Below are positions 7,425-13,907 of a stretch of DNA of 14,492 nt, in pieces. The position numbers and the translations under genes are program-made. The notes under the pieces were generated by a model. The model worked only from the letters and a program-made list of their open reading frames with translations, did no database searches and had not been told where the DNA came from. Numbering within the stretch: the stretch's first letter is position 1; each line of letters begins with the position of its first letter. The DNA comes from Candidatus Peregrinibacteria bacterium (lineage in GTDB: Bacteria; Patescibacteriota; Gracilibacteria; UM-FILTER-43-11): contig DAOWGG010000029.1 of the NCBI GenBank assembly GCA_030637565.1, positions 1 through 14,492 of the forward strand. The letters run 5' to 3'.

Positions 7425-7997
7425 TTAAGAGAATAGGAGTTTAGAAACTTCAAGTTCTGTCTTAGGACGAACGATTTTCTGAATAAGGTAAGGAAAAGAA
7501 AGATTGATTTCAAGCTTTCCGCTGGTTAAAACAAAACCTCCTTTAAAGTCGTGAGCTTCTTCTTTGATATGAAAATCAACATTGGCTTTTTCAAGCGCCT
7601 GCTCGGTTAGCTTGCGACGATCCGCAGGAACGGTTAAATTCCCTTTTTCAGCTGTCTTAGCAACATGCTTAAACATAGTCGTAACCAAGCTCACGTAATC
7701 ATGATCACTCAAACCGTTGAGTTCTTTTTCAACTTCCGCGTAAGTTTGATCGATGATTTCTCGTTTCTGTCGAAGGGTTTGACTACGACCTTCCATAGAA
7801 GCAAGGGTCTTAGACTTTTCAATAACAGAAGCTGATTGAGTTTCAATCTTCACTTCAATTTCAGCTTTTCGAGCTTCTGCTTTTTCATTGGTTTCGTCTT
7901 CGATCTTTTTAATCTCATCGTCAGCCACCTGCTTCATAAAAGCAGATTTTTTAGCAGCCTCGTCTTCGATTTTTTTGAGGATATCAGATAATGCCAT
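7425..7997 (-). CDS. ntpE: V/A-type ATPase peripheral-stalk subunit E
   Basis: A 190-residue protein that pairs with subunit G/H to form the stator stalk between head and membrane subunit I. The first 95 or so residues are a long charged helix rich in Lys, Glu and Ala. The C-terminal domain ends with the family-like GGFVLTSGKLEINLSF (about 154-169) and a final helix. An in-frame extension of 22 codons is open upstream, but it is the translated repeat, so the ATG at 7997 is chosen; its leader (CTACTTACT) is repeat sequence without a Shine-Dalgarno site, nearly identical to that of subunit D. The 181 bp gap to K is mostly repeat copy 3. Confidence 0.93.
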   Translation of the reverse strand: MALSDILKKIEDEAAKKSAFMKQVADDEIKKIEDETNEKAEARKAEIEVKIETQSASVIEKSKTLASMEGRSQTLRQKREIIDQTYAEVEKELNGLSDHDYVSLVTTMFKHVAKTAEKGNLTVPADRRKLTEQALEKANVDFHIKEEAHDFKGGFVLTSGKLEINLSFPYLIQKIVRPKTELEVSKLLFS

Positions 7998-8152
7998 AGT
8001 AAGTAGCGAGAAACACGTTCCGAATGGAACAAGGCCGTGTAGGCCGCCGTGCAATGAGGACAAATCTGATTCAATCTGCGGAATAAAATGGAGAAGATTG
8101 AATTAAATTTGAGTGTTTCCCTATTGAAACAGTACAGGGAAGCTCCTCAGGC
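7998..8152. repeat. Structured repeat, copy 3 (K-E gap)
   Basis: The element begins at the base next to the E start codon with AGTAAGTAGCGAGAAAC. It has the hairpin GTTCC-GAAT-GGAAC (8017-8030, identical to copy 2), GGCC/GGCC (8033-8036 with 8042-8045), CAAAT/ATTTG (8061-8065 with 8107-8111) enclosing ATTCAATCT/AGATTGAAT (8069-8077 with 8095-8103), and TTCCCT/AGGGAA (8117-8122 with 8136-8141) around the box ATTGAAACAGTAC, then GCTCC. The second and third stems differ completely in sequence from copy 2, yet both still pair, which supports a conserved structure. About 26 bp without features separate it from the K stop. Confidence 0.85.
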
Positions 8153-8178
8153 AACGTGCTTCTTAAGTTAGAAAGTAA

Positions 8179-8664
8179 TTAAAGTGAGAATACAATCAAA
8201 GCAGAGATCAAGAATCCAAGTACAGCGTAGGTCTCTACCATCGCAGAAAGCACCATCGCTTTACCCATAGTAGAAGCATCTTTAGCGATCATACCCATAC
8301 CAGCAGCAGATACCTTTCCTTGGTGCATACCAGAGAAAAGACAAGAAATACCAGCAGGTAGACAACCAAAGAAAACCAAGAAACCTTGGCTTAAAGAAAG
8401 AGTGGATGGATCTCCACCGATCAAACCAGTGTTTAATAATACAAGGAAACCAACCAAGAACCCATAAATACCCTGGGTCGCTGGTAGAGCTTCAAGAACA
8501 AGAACTTTACCAAAAAGTTCAGGTTTTTCTGCGGTAACGCCCGCACCAGCCTGACCCGCAAGGCCAACACCGATAGCAGAACCAATACCACCTAAAAATA
8601 CAGCGACTGCACCACCTAAAACAGCTAGTGCTAAGCCCCATTGTGAGATAACTACGTCTTCCAT
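8179..8664 (-). CDS. ntpK: V/A-type ATPase c-ring proteolipid subunit K, predicted Na+-binding
   Basis: A 161-residue protein with four transmembrane helices in two hairpins, the duplicated form of the proteolipid. It forms the rotating membrane ring that carries the coupling ion. The E. hirae Na+ site uses L61, T64, Q65, Q110 and E139; the matching residues here are L60, T63, Q64 (in LPATQGIYG), Q115 (in HQGKVSAAG) and E144 (in MVETYAVLG), all conserved with the same spacing. The ion-carrying glutamate E144 is in helix 4. A second acidic residue, E58, stands in helix 2 where I recall Gln in E. hirae. Na+ coupling is therefore the best prediction. The leader is TAATTTAAAACT, with no Shine-Dalgarno site. 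Confidence 0.96.
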   Translation of the reverse strand: MEDVVISQWGLALAVLGGAVAVFLGGIGSAIGVGLAGQAGAGVTAEKPELFGKVLVLEALPATQGIYGFLVGFLVLLNTGLIGGDPSTLSLSQGFLVFFGCLPAGISCLFSGMHQGKVSAAGMGMIAKDASTMGKAMVLSAMVETYAVLGFLISALIVFSL

Positions 8665-8704
8665 AGTTTTAAATTATTAAGAATTAAGAGTTATATTCAA
8701 CGCC

Positions 8705-8766
8705 TGTCTGCCGACAAAGGCAGTTTGTTACGTTGTAACGGCATCCCGAGACCTCGAGATAGCGTC
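8705..8766. repeat. Three small hairpins in the I-K gap
   Basis: CTGCC/GGCAG (8708-8712 with 8719-8723), GTTAC/GTAAC (8727-8731 with 8735-8739) and ATCTCGA/TCGGGAT (minus strand, about 8760-8743, one U-G pair) stand one after another in the 108 bp gap. The wobble pair in the third fits the operon strand. They could slow or process the transcript ahead of subunit K, which is needed in many copies per complex; that role is inference. Confidence 0.5.
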
Positions 8767-8772
8767 ACGACA

Positions 8773-10761
8773 TTACTTTTTTAATCGAACAAATTTCGAT
8801 TCACGAGACAAAGGTTCAAATGGAGATCCTCCTCCTTCCAAGAATTTTCCAAAAAATTCTACGAATTGAAGACGACCCGAATGAATAAAAGAACCAAGTG
8901 CGTTAATACCAAGATTGAAAATATGCCCTCCAATTAAGATGACAATAGCAACCAAGATACCGATGTAAGGAATGCCATTTGCCAACGCTGCAATAGTGTT
9001 CACCGCCATTCCGATAATCGCCGTTGCCAATCCAAGCGCCAACAAACGAGAGTAAGAAAGAACGTCACTCATATAACCAACCAGATCATATAAACTAAGA
9101 AGCCCTGAAAAGAATTTACCAACAATATTTTTGCTCTTTCGCCCCTGAGTTAAAACAATCAATGCAACTGAACCATATAACAAATAAGTGATGATTCCTT
9201 TTAGAGATTCTGGAAGAACACCCGCCGCAACCATAATAAACAAACTAATAAATGTTAAAATGATCGCCCACGGAAGGTTGTCTAAAACCGCATCCTTTTT
9301 ATTGATATTGCGGAAATTGTGAACAAAATTAAGCCAAACTCCAAATAAAGTTTGAGCCAAACCAAGCACCAATGAAAGAATCAAAACCTGCATCGCATTA
9401 TTCAAAGCATCAAACGTTTGACCACGGAAAACCAAAGAGCCGTCTTTGACGGTAGTAAGGAATGAAGGCGCCTGTTCAGGGGTGAGACCAAACCAACCTC
9501 CGAATAAAATTCCCATTATAAAAGTCAAAATTCCACCATACATCAACAATCGAACGAGGTTTTCCATTCCTTTAGGAATTTTAAGATAACGAAGCACAGA
9601 CCATGTTGTGATGAACATAATCAACCCGTATCCCGCATCGGTTAAACACATTCCAAAGTAAACAATAAAGAAAACCGCCAAGTAAGGAGTTGGGTCTGCT
9701 TCATGATAAAGAGGAAGTCCGTAAACATCGGTAACCGCACGGAAAGGTTTTAGGAAACGACCGTGTTTTAGAAGTACAGGAGCCGATTCACCTTCATTAG
9801 GTTCCACCTCAGACAATTCAAAACTTTTAGTAATTCCAGAAATTTCTTCACGAATTTTTTCAAGTCCTTCTTTCGGCATCCACCCAGAAATCAAAACAGT
9901 TGACTGCGTACCAACAAACTTTTTACGCGCTTGCTTCTGAATTGATTTCCAATTCATGTAGTCATAAATCATTCGAAGTTTTGGAAGATCTTTAGAAAGT
10001 TCCTGAGCCGCTTCTTGAAGCTGGCCTTGGCGATCTTTGATTTCTTTCAATCGTTTTTCAAGTCGATCCAATTCATCGTGAATGGTTCCGTTCGCTTCTG
10101 GTAAATCAACCTGCTCCGCCTTGTGAGTCGCAATCAAACCGCTGATATCGGATGCAAATGAATGATCCGCAACAATATGAGCGTAAACTTTTCCAGAATA
10201 AATATTGTCACATTCCAAAATCACCAAAGGAGAAAGATTCAAAAGTTCTGTTTTAAAGGCCTCCCAATCTTTAACAGGCAAAACAGCAAAGGTAGAAAAA
10301 ACAGTTTCTGTTTTCCGTGGAGCATTTAGATTGGACTGTAAATGCCTCCAAGGAGAAAGTTTTTCTTGATCAGCGTTCAATGCCTTTTCTTCATTATGTA
10401 AATTCACCAATTGCTCCTCAACCGATTCACAACGAGAAACAACATCTTTAAATTCAAACTTTTTAAGCACCTCTTCAATTTCAGAAAAATGCGTGTCCAC
10501 CGCCGAACCGTCGATCTTTGCCTGAATCCCTTTTTTAGGCGCTTCGTATTTCGCAAGAAATTTGACCGCAAAATCAAGCTGAGCCACATCAACTTCTAAC
10601 TGACGTCCCTCATCATCCATATCCAAAGCACAGCAACCTTCTTGCTCAACAGCTGAGTCCGTTACGTGCAAAATACCCTTGCCCTGCAAATAAGCCACCA
10701 CTTTGGGCTTATCTTCTTTGTGTACAAACAAGTTGATTTTTTGCATGGAGACAATAGCCAT
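8773..10761 (-). CDS. ntpI: V/A-type ATPase membrane stator subunit I (a-type)
   Basis: A 662-residue protein with a soluble N-terminal half (1 to about 350, including coiled-coil regions near 110-135 and 225-265) that binds the peripheral stalks, and a membrane half with about eight helices from residue 358 onward. It provides the ion half-channels against the c-ring. The essential arginine is R572 in SYSRLLALGLA, at the place of yeast Vph1 Arg735; a second conserved arginine, R630 in HSGRLQFVEF, corresponds to Vph1 Arg799. MAIVSMQKINLF is a normal N-terminus for the family. The gap to the preceding gene is 15 bp. The leader contains CCTCC, the complement of a Shine-Dalgarno site, so it cannot help ribosome binding in the usual way. 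Confidence 0.96.
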   Translation of the reverse strand: MAIVSMQKINLFVHKEDKPKVVAYLQGKGILHVTDSAVEQEGCCALDMDDEGRQLEVDVAQLDFAVKFLAKYEAPKKGIQAKIDGSAVDTHFSEIEEVLKKFEFKDVVSRCESVEEQLVNLHNEEKALNADQEKLSPWRHLQSNLNAPRKTETVFSTFAVLPVKDWEAFKTELLNLSPLVILECDNIYSGKVYAHIVADHSFASDISGLIATHKAEQVDLPEANGTIHDELDRLEKRLKEIKDRQGQLQEAAQELSKDLPKLRMIYDYMNWKSIQKQARKKFVGTQSTVLISGWMPKEGLEKIREEISGITKSFELSEVEPNEGESAPVLLKHGRFLKPFRAVTDVYGLPLYHEADPTPYLAVFFIVYFGMCLTDAGYGLIMFITTWSVLRYLKIPKGMENLVRLLMYGGILTFIMGILFGGWFGLTPEQAPSFLTTVKDGSLVFRGQTFDALNNAMQVLILSLVLGLAQTLFGVWLNFVHNFRNINKKDAVLDNLPWAIILTFISLFIMVAAGVLPESLKGIITYLLYGSVALIVLTQGRKSKNIVGKFFSGLLSLYDLVGYMSDVLSYSRLLALGLATAIIGMAVNTIAALANGIPYIGILVAIVILIGGHIFNLGINALGSFIHSGRLQFVEFFGKFLEGGGSPFEPLSRESKFVRLKK

Positions 10762-10776
10762 ACAGGAGGGAGTTTA

Positions 10777-11103
10777 TTATTGAAATAAAGCAACAAACGT
10801 ATCTTGAACGTGCTTAGAGGCTTTAGGAAGATTAATCTTCCCGCCTTCAACCACATCACGACGACGATTGTCTTCCTCAACGAGGATTTTTTTATATTCA
10901 TCTTTTGCTTTCGCTTTCGCTTCTTGGAAACGAACCTGCCCTTTTTCTTTCACTGCATCTTCTGCACCAGTAATAACCTGAGAAGAATTTTCTTTAGAAA
11001 GAATCACACGTTGATTATTGGACTGCTCATCCTTTTTAAGGGATTGAGCGACGTCGTTTTCTTTCTTCTGAATTTGAACAATAAAGTCACTTTGATCAGA
11101 CAT
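10777..11103 (-). CDS. ntpF: V/A-type ATPase peripheral-stalk subunit G/H
   Basis: A 108-residue, highly charged protein predicted to be one long helix; it pairs with subunit E as the stator stalk. Identification rests on size, the Lys/Glu/Gln-rich coiled-coil composition with the segment RFQEAKAKAKDEYKKIL (about 59-75), and first position in the operon directly before subunit I, as ntpF in E. hirae. An ATG six codons upstream (11121) is possible, but MSDQSDFIVQ at 11103 gives a better N-terminus and a leader, TCTCTAAAATT, like that of trxB. The operon promoter lies 37-65 bp upstream. Confidence 0.85.
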   Translation of the reverse strand: MSDQSDFIVQIQKKENDVAQSLKKDEQSNNQRVILSKENSSQVITGAEDAVKEKGQVRFQEAKAKAKDEYKKILVEEDNRRRDVVEGGKINLPKASKHVQDTFVALFQ

Positions 11104-11139
11104 AATTTTAGAGAGAAACATATTAAAAATGCGAACAGT

Positions 11140-11168
11140 ATTTTAGTCACGATGTCTAGGAAAGTCAA
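11140..11168 (-). promoter_or_regulatory. Promoter of the V-type ATPase operon
   Basis: On the minus strand TTGACT (11168-11163), a spacer of exactly 17 nt and TAAAAT (11145-11140) form a near-consensus sigma-70-type promoter. The predicted start near 11133 gives a leader of about 30 nt before subunit G/H. No other clear promoter was seen among the nine ATPase genes, so it probably drives all of them. Confidence 0.75.
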
Positions 11169-11344
11169 TGCTAGTAGATTAGCCATAAATTAAGAATATT
11201 GTATACATATAAAAAAAGATATTCTTATATAACAATTAGATACATAATGAAATTAAAAATCAGTTCAAAAAGAGTGACAAATGGTTTTACTTAGTAGCTT
11301 AAGCCGATTGTGCACCACGAAAAACAACAGTTGAACTTATAAAA
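11169..11344. other. Divergent intergenic region between the ATPase operon and the acidic-protein gene
   Basis: This stretch lies between the two divergent promoters. It is AT-rich, with TTAAGAATATTGTATACATAT and ATATTCTTATAT around 11190-11232 as imperfect inverted copies of AAGAATAT (11192 and 11220), a possible operator-like dyad. No open frame longer than a few codons with protein-like features was seen. Confidence 0.35.
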
Positions 11345-11373
11345 TTGACCAAACAATAAAAAGGGAATAATAA
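11345..11373 (+). promoter_or_regulatory. Promoter of the 129-residue acidic protein gene
   Basis: TTGACC (11345-11350), a 17 nt spacer and TAATAA (11368-11373) lie about 30 nt upstream of the ATG at 11404. The -35 is strong and the -10 fair. Confidence 0.55.
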
Positions 11374-11403
11374 TAGCAACCTTACTTTTTTAATAAAATA
11401 ATA

Positions 11404-11793
11404 ATGAATCAACCTGAATCAAACTCAAAATGTCCCAAACTTGAAGGTGTTATGGGCAAAGTTATAGAAAACGCACGCACTCTATTCAAAAGCATTAAAG
11501 ACGCTGAAGAAATCATTCAAGATTGTGAAAATCTAGGAGTAAGCCCAGACGAATATTCAATTGTAGCCTATAAAGACTGGCTCGGACTTGCAAAGACCCG
11601 CTTTCAGATGATGCGCGAAAAATTCCAACACTTATTTGAAAATATCCCAGAAGAAGTGTCTAAGTTAAAGGTACAAGAAGTAGATGAACTATTTGGAGAC
11701 AATGGAATCGTTCCTGAAGAAACAGAAGAAGAGGGGGGAAGTCTTCCAGAAAGCGATGATGAGGAAGTAGAAGACCTTCTTAATGTAAATTAA
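11404..11793 (+). CDS. 129-residue acidic protein of unknown function
   Basis: Starts MNQPESNSKCPKLEGV. Residues 15-95 look helical, and the C-terminal 35 residues are strongly acidic (ETEEEGGSLPESDDEEVEDLL), probably disordered. There is no signal peptide, membrane segment or known motif. It stands alone between its own promoter and a strong terminator, so it is a single-gene unit divergent from the ATPase operon. Two cysteines (C10, C41) are not arranged as a metal site. I do not recognise the family. The A-rich leader AATAAAATAATA has no Shine-Dalgarno site. Confidence 0.8.
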   Translation: MNQPESNSKCPKLEGVMGKVIENARTLFKSIKDAEEIIQDCENLGVSPDEYSIVAYKDWLGLAKTRFQMMREKFQHLFENIPEEVSKLKVQEVDELFGDNGIVPEETEEEGGSLPESDDEEVEDLLNVN

Positions 11794-11812
11794 AGTTATA
11801 AAGTTGCCCTCC

Positions 11813-11833
11813 ATTCCGAAGTAAATTCGGAAT
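11813..11833. repeat. Perfect hairpin after the acidic-protein gene
   Basis: ATTCCGAA (11813-11820) and TTCGGAAT (11826-11833) form a perfect stem with a GTAAA loop, 20 bp after the stop and directly before the terminator. It may protect the transcript 3' end. Confidence 0.6.
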
Positions 11834-11836
11834 CTC

Positions 11837-11865
11837 AAAAACCCTCTTTGCCCAAAGGGGTTTTT
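11837..11865. terminator. Bidirectional-looking intrinsic terminator
   Basis: AAAAACCC (11837-11844) pairs with GGGGTTTTT (11857-11865), with an inner CTTTG/CAAAG helix, and ends in a T-run; the matching A-run on the other side makes it usable in both directions. It closes the transcript of the acidic-protein gene. Confidence 0.85.
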
Positions 11866-11867
11866 AC

Positions 11868-11896
11868 TTGATGAGTAAACAAATGTTCACTATAAT
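11868..11896 (+). promoter_or_regulatory. rarA: Strong promoter of rarA
   Basis: TTGATG (11868-11873), exactly 17 nt, then a perfect TATAAT (11891-11896). It begins 3 bp after the preceding terminator. The predicted start near 11903 gives an unusually long rarA leader of about 225 nt that contains the palindromic repeats. Confidence 0.75.
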
Positions 11897-11904
11897 AACC
11901 TTGT

Positions 11905-12098
11905 TTGTCATTTCCACCCTTTGTCGTCCCGCACCCCTTTGTCATTCCCGCGCAGGCGGGAATCTAGTGACATCTATTGTTTTACCTATTATCTCACCAT
12001 ACCAACACACTAATTTGTCATCCTGAACTTGATTCAGGATCCATTATAATTAGATTCCCCTCTTCAGGGGAATGACAAAAAAGCCAGAATGACAAAAA
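11905..12098. repeat. Cluster of GTCAT-type palindromic repeats in the rarA leader
   Basis: Three palindromes are present: ATTCCCGC/GCGGGAAT with a GCAG loop (11944-11963), ATCCTGAA/TTCAGGAT (12020-12040) and ATTCCCCT/AGGGGAAT with a CTTC loop (12054-12073). TTTGTCAT precedes the first two, ATGACAAA follows the third and recurs at about 12089, and degenerate TTGTC copies stand near 11904 and 11922. The form GTCATTCCC...GGGAAT is a widespread type of bacterial intergenic repeat, similar in core to the Neisseria dRS3 inverted repeat. No open frame was seen in this gap of 335 bp. Confidence 0.8.
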
Positions 12099-12108
12099 GG
12101 ATAATTAA

Positions 12109-12120
12109 TAATTAGTAATT
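12109..12120 (+). repeat. TAATTAGTAATT 12-mer just upstream of rarA
   Basis: An exact copy ending 8 nt before the rarA ATG. The copy before subunit F ends 7 nt before its ATG on the coding strand. It could be a translation-enhancing AT-rich leader element or simply a repeat. Confidence 0.5.
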
Positions 12121-12128
12121 AAATAAGT

Positions 12129-13313
12129 ATGAGCAACCCATTAGCCGAGCGCATGCGCCCCAATAACCTAAAAGACTTCGTAGGCCAAAAAGAACTAATC
12201 GGAAAAGATTCCTTTTTGCGAAACGCCATTGAATCGGGCAACATTCCCAGCATGATCTTCTGGGGCCCTCCAGGTAGTGGAAAGACCACCCTCGCCAACA
12301 TCATCGCCAATAAAACCAAAGCCGATTTTAATCAGCTCAGCGCCGTAACCAGTGGAATCAAAGATCTAAAAGACATCATCAAACGCGCCGAAGAAAACTC
12401 CCGCCTTCGCATCCCCACTATCCTCTTCCTCGATGAAATCCACCGATGGAACAAAGCTCAGCAAGACGCTCTGCTCCCTCACGTGGAAAGAGGAACCATC
12501 ACCCTGATAGGAGCCACCACCGAAAACCCCAGCTTCGAAGTAAACAGCGCGCTCGTTTCCCGCTCCCGCGTTTTCGTTCTACATCGACTCACCGGAGGAG
12601 ACGTTGAAAGTGTTTTAAAAAGCGCTCTAAAAGACAAAACAAAAGGAATCCCTCAGAAAGTAACACTAGAAGACGAAGCCCTCAGCCTCATATCCCACCT
12701 ATCCAACGGCGACGCCCGCACGGCCCTGAATACCCTGGAGATCTGCGCGAATCAGGGTAAAACAATAACCAAAGAACTCATTAAACAAGTCGTACAAAAG
12801 CAAAACTTAATGTACGACAAAGGCGGAGAAGAACATTACAACATCATCTCCGCCCTTCATAAGTCCCTCCGCGGAGGCGACGGCAACGCCGGCCTTTACT
12901 GGCTCGCCAGAATGCTCGAAGGCGGAGAAGACCCCATCTACATCGCCCGCCGACTCCTCCGATTCGCCGCGGAAGACGTCGGCGTGGTCGACAACTTCGC
13001 AACGGTATTGGCCAACTCCGTTTTCGACGCCTGCAAAAAAATCGGAATGCCCGAATGCAACGTCCACCTCGCCCAACTCGTCATCTACCTAGCCAACACC
13101 AAAAAATCCATCGCCGCGTACCACGGGTATAAACAAGCGAAAACAGACGTAGAGAAACACGGAAACCTCGGCGTACCACTTCATTTAAGAAACGCTCCCA
13201 CTAAATTAATGAAAGATCTCGACTACGGCAAAAACTACAAATATACTCCCGTGGAAGACAGCAGTAAGCAGGAATATTTTCCGGAGGAATTGAAGGGGAA
13301 GAGGTATTATTGA
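12129..13313 (+). CDS. rarA: Replication-associated AAA+ ATPase RarA (MgsA)
   Basis: A 394-residue protein of the clamp-loader-like AAA+ group that acts at stalled replication forks. The start [11 protein letters not shown] with LKDFVGQ (14-20) is typical. Walker A is GPPGSGKT (46-53), Walker [11 protein letters not shown] (98-107, with Trp where Phe is usual), sensor 1 [15 protein letters not shown] (128-142), and the arginine finger lies in SRSR (144-147). The C-terminal part holds the tetramerisation domain, with [13 protein letters not shown] and the ending KGKRYY. It ends in TGA at the expected family C-terminus, so TGA is read as stop. Third codon positions are mostly C or A, unlike the minus-strand genes, which fits strand composition skew and need not mean transfer. 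It is convergent with the next gene, 9 bp apart. Confidence 0.96.
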   Translation: MSNPLAERMRPNNLKDFVGQKELIGKDSFLRNAIESGNIPSMIFWGPPGSGKTTLANIIANKTKADFNQLSAVTSGIKDLKDIIKRAEENSRLRIPTILFLDEIHRWNKAQQDALLPHVERGTITLIGATTENPSFEVNSALVSRSRVFVLHRLTGGDVESVLKSALKDKTKGIPQKVTLEDEALSLISHLSNGDARTALNTLEICANQGKTITKELIKQVVQKQNLMYDKGGEEHYNIISALHKSLRGGDGNAGLYWLARMLEGGEDPIYIARRLLRFAAEDVGVVDNFATVLANSVFDACKKIGMPECNVHLAQLVIYLANTKKSIAAYHGYKQAKTDVEKHGNLGVPLHLRNAPTKLMKDLDYGKNYKYTPVEDSSKQEYFPEELKGKRYY

Positions 13314-13322
13314 TCCGCAATC

Positions 13323-13907
13323 TTAAGCCACATCTCCATTCGCATTATCAACCAACTCCTTCACTTTCGCCTCAAGCATTTCCATATTTTTAATAACTTG
13401 CGGATCTGTCCCATCGGTTAAACTTCTTTTTGCATTAATAAGCTTACTGGTAAGCCAAGCCGTAATAATAAATATTAAACTAAACGGCACCCAAAATGCA
13501 GCGAGCCAAAGGATTCTTAATAGAATATTGATTAAATCTGTTAGGGGTTTAATGGCAGTTAAAGCCAAATCTACAGACGCCTTATTAGCCTTTTGCATAA
13601 CCTCACTTTCAGCGATTGCCTTAATAACATTCGAAGTCGCATTTAATGAATTTGAAAGCGCCCTCACATATGGATTATCACTTTCTTGCGCAACCTCACC
13701 ATCAGCTTCCTCAGCCGGCTGGATCGCTTCCGTTACTGTCTTATTGTAACCCGTTAAATTACTAAAGCTTTTTTGAATGGTGTGACCCGAAAACCAACCG
13801 AGTGCAGATGAAATCAGAACAATTATTGCAACCTTAACAAGTATTTTTAAAATCAGATTCTTAAAACCACCAATTTTTTTCAACTTAGGATATTCGATTT
13901 TTTTCAT
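13323..13907 (-). CDS. Membrane protein of unknown function, two hydrophobic segments
   Basis: A 194-residue protein with a basic N-terminus (MKKIEYPKLKKIGG), a first hydrophobic helix at about 18-38, a polar middle region (40-125, with an acidic stretch near 62-77) and a second, longer hydrophobic region at about 127-153, followed by a short helical tail. The basic start and the basic stretch after the second helix (KLINAKR) suggest that both ends are in the cytoplasm and the middle region outside. No family is recognised. Its ATG overlaps the TGA of the upstream nuclease-like gene in an ATGA arrangement, so the two are co-transcribed and probably translationally coupled. Confidence 0.8.
   Translation of the reverse strand: MKKIEYPKLKKIGGFKNLILKILVKVAIIVLISSALGWFSGHTIQKSFSNLTGYNKTVTEAIQPAEEADGEVAQESDNPYVRALSNSLNATSNVIKAIAESEVMQKANKASVDLALTAIKPLTDLINILLRILWLAAFWVPFSLIFIITAWLTSKLINAKRSLTDGTDPQVIKNMEMLEAKVKELVDNANGDVA

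Noticed and set aside
7998..8063. N-terminal extension of subunit E by 22 codons
   Set aside because: Same reason: the sequence belongs to repeat copy 3, and the stalk helix starts naturally at MALSD.
10758..10775. AGGAGG at about 10764 as a ribosome binding site
   Set aside because: It lies on the plus strand, where no gene starts; on the coding strand of subunit I it reads CCTCC.
11905..12098. CRISPR array
   Set aside because: The repeats are unequal palindromes with irregular spacing and unlike sequences; there are no regular direct repeats and no cas genes.
13311..13313. Reassignment of UGA to glycine, as in Gracilibacteria/Absconditabacteria
   Set aside because: rarA ends at a TGA exactly at its usual C-terminus, and the DUF2779 gene ends at a TGA inside the next start codon; no in-frame TGA is needed in any gene.
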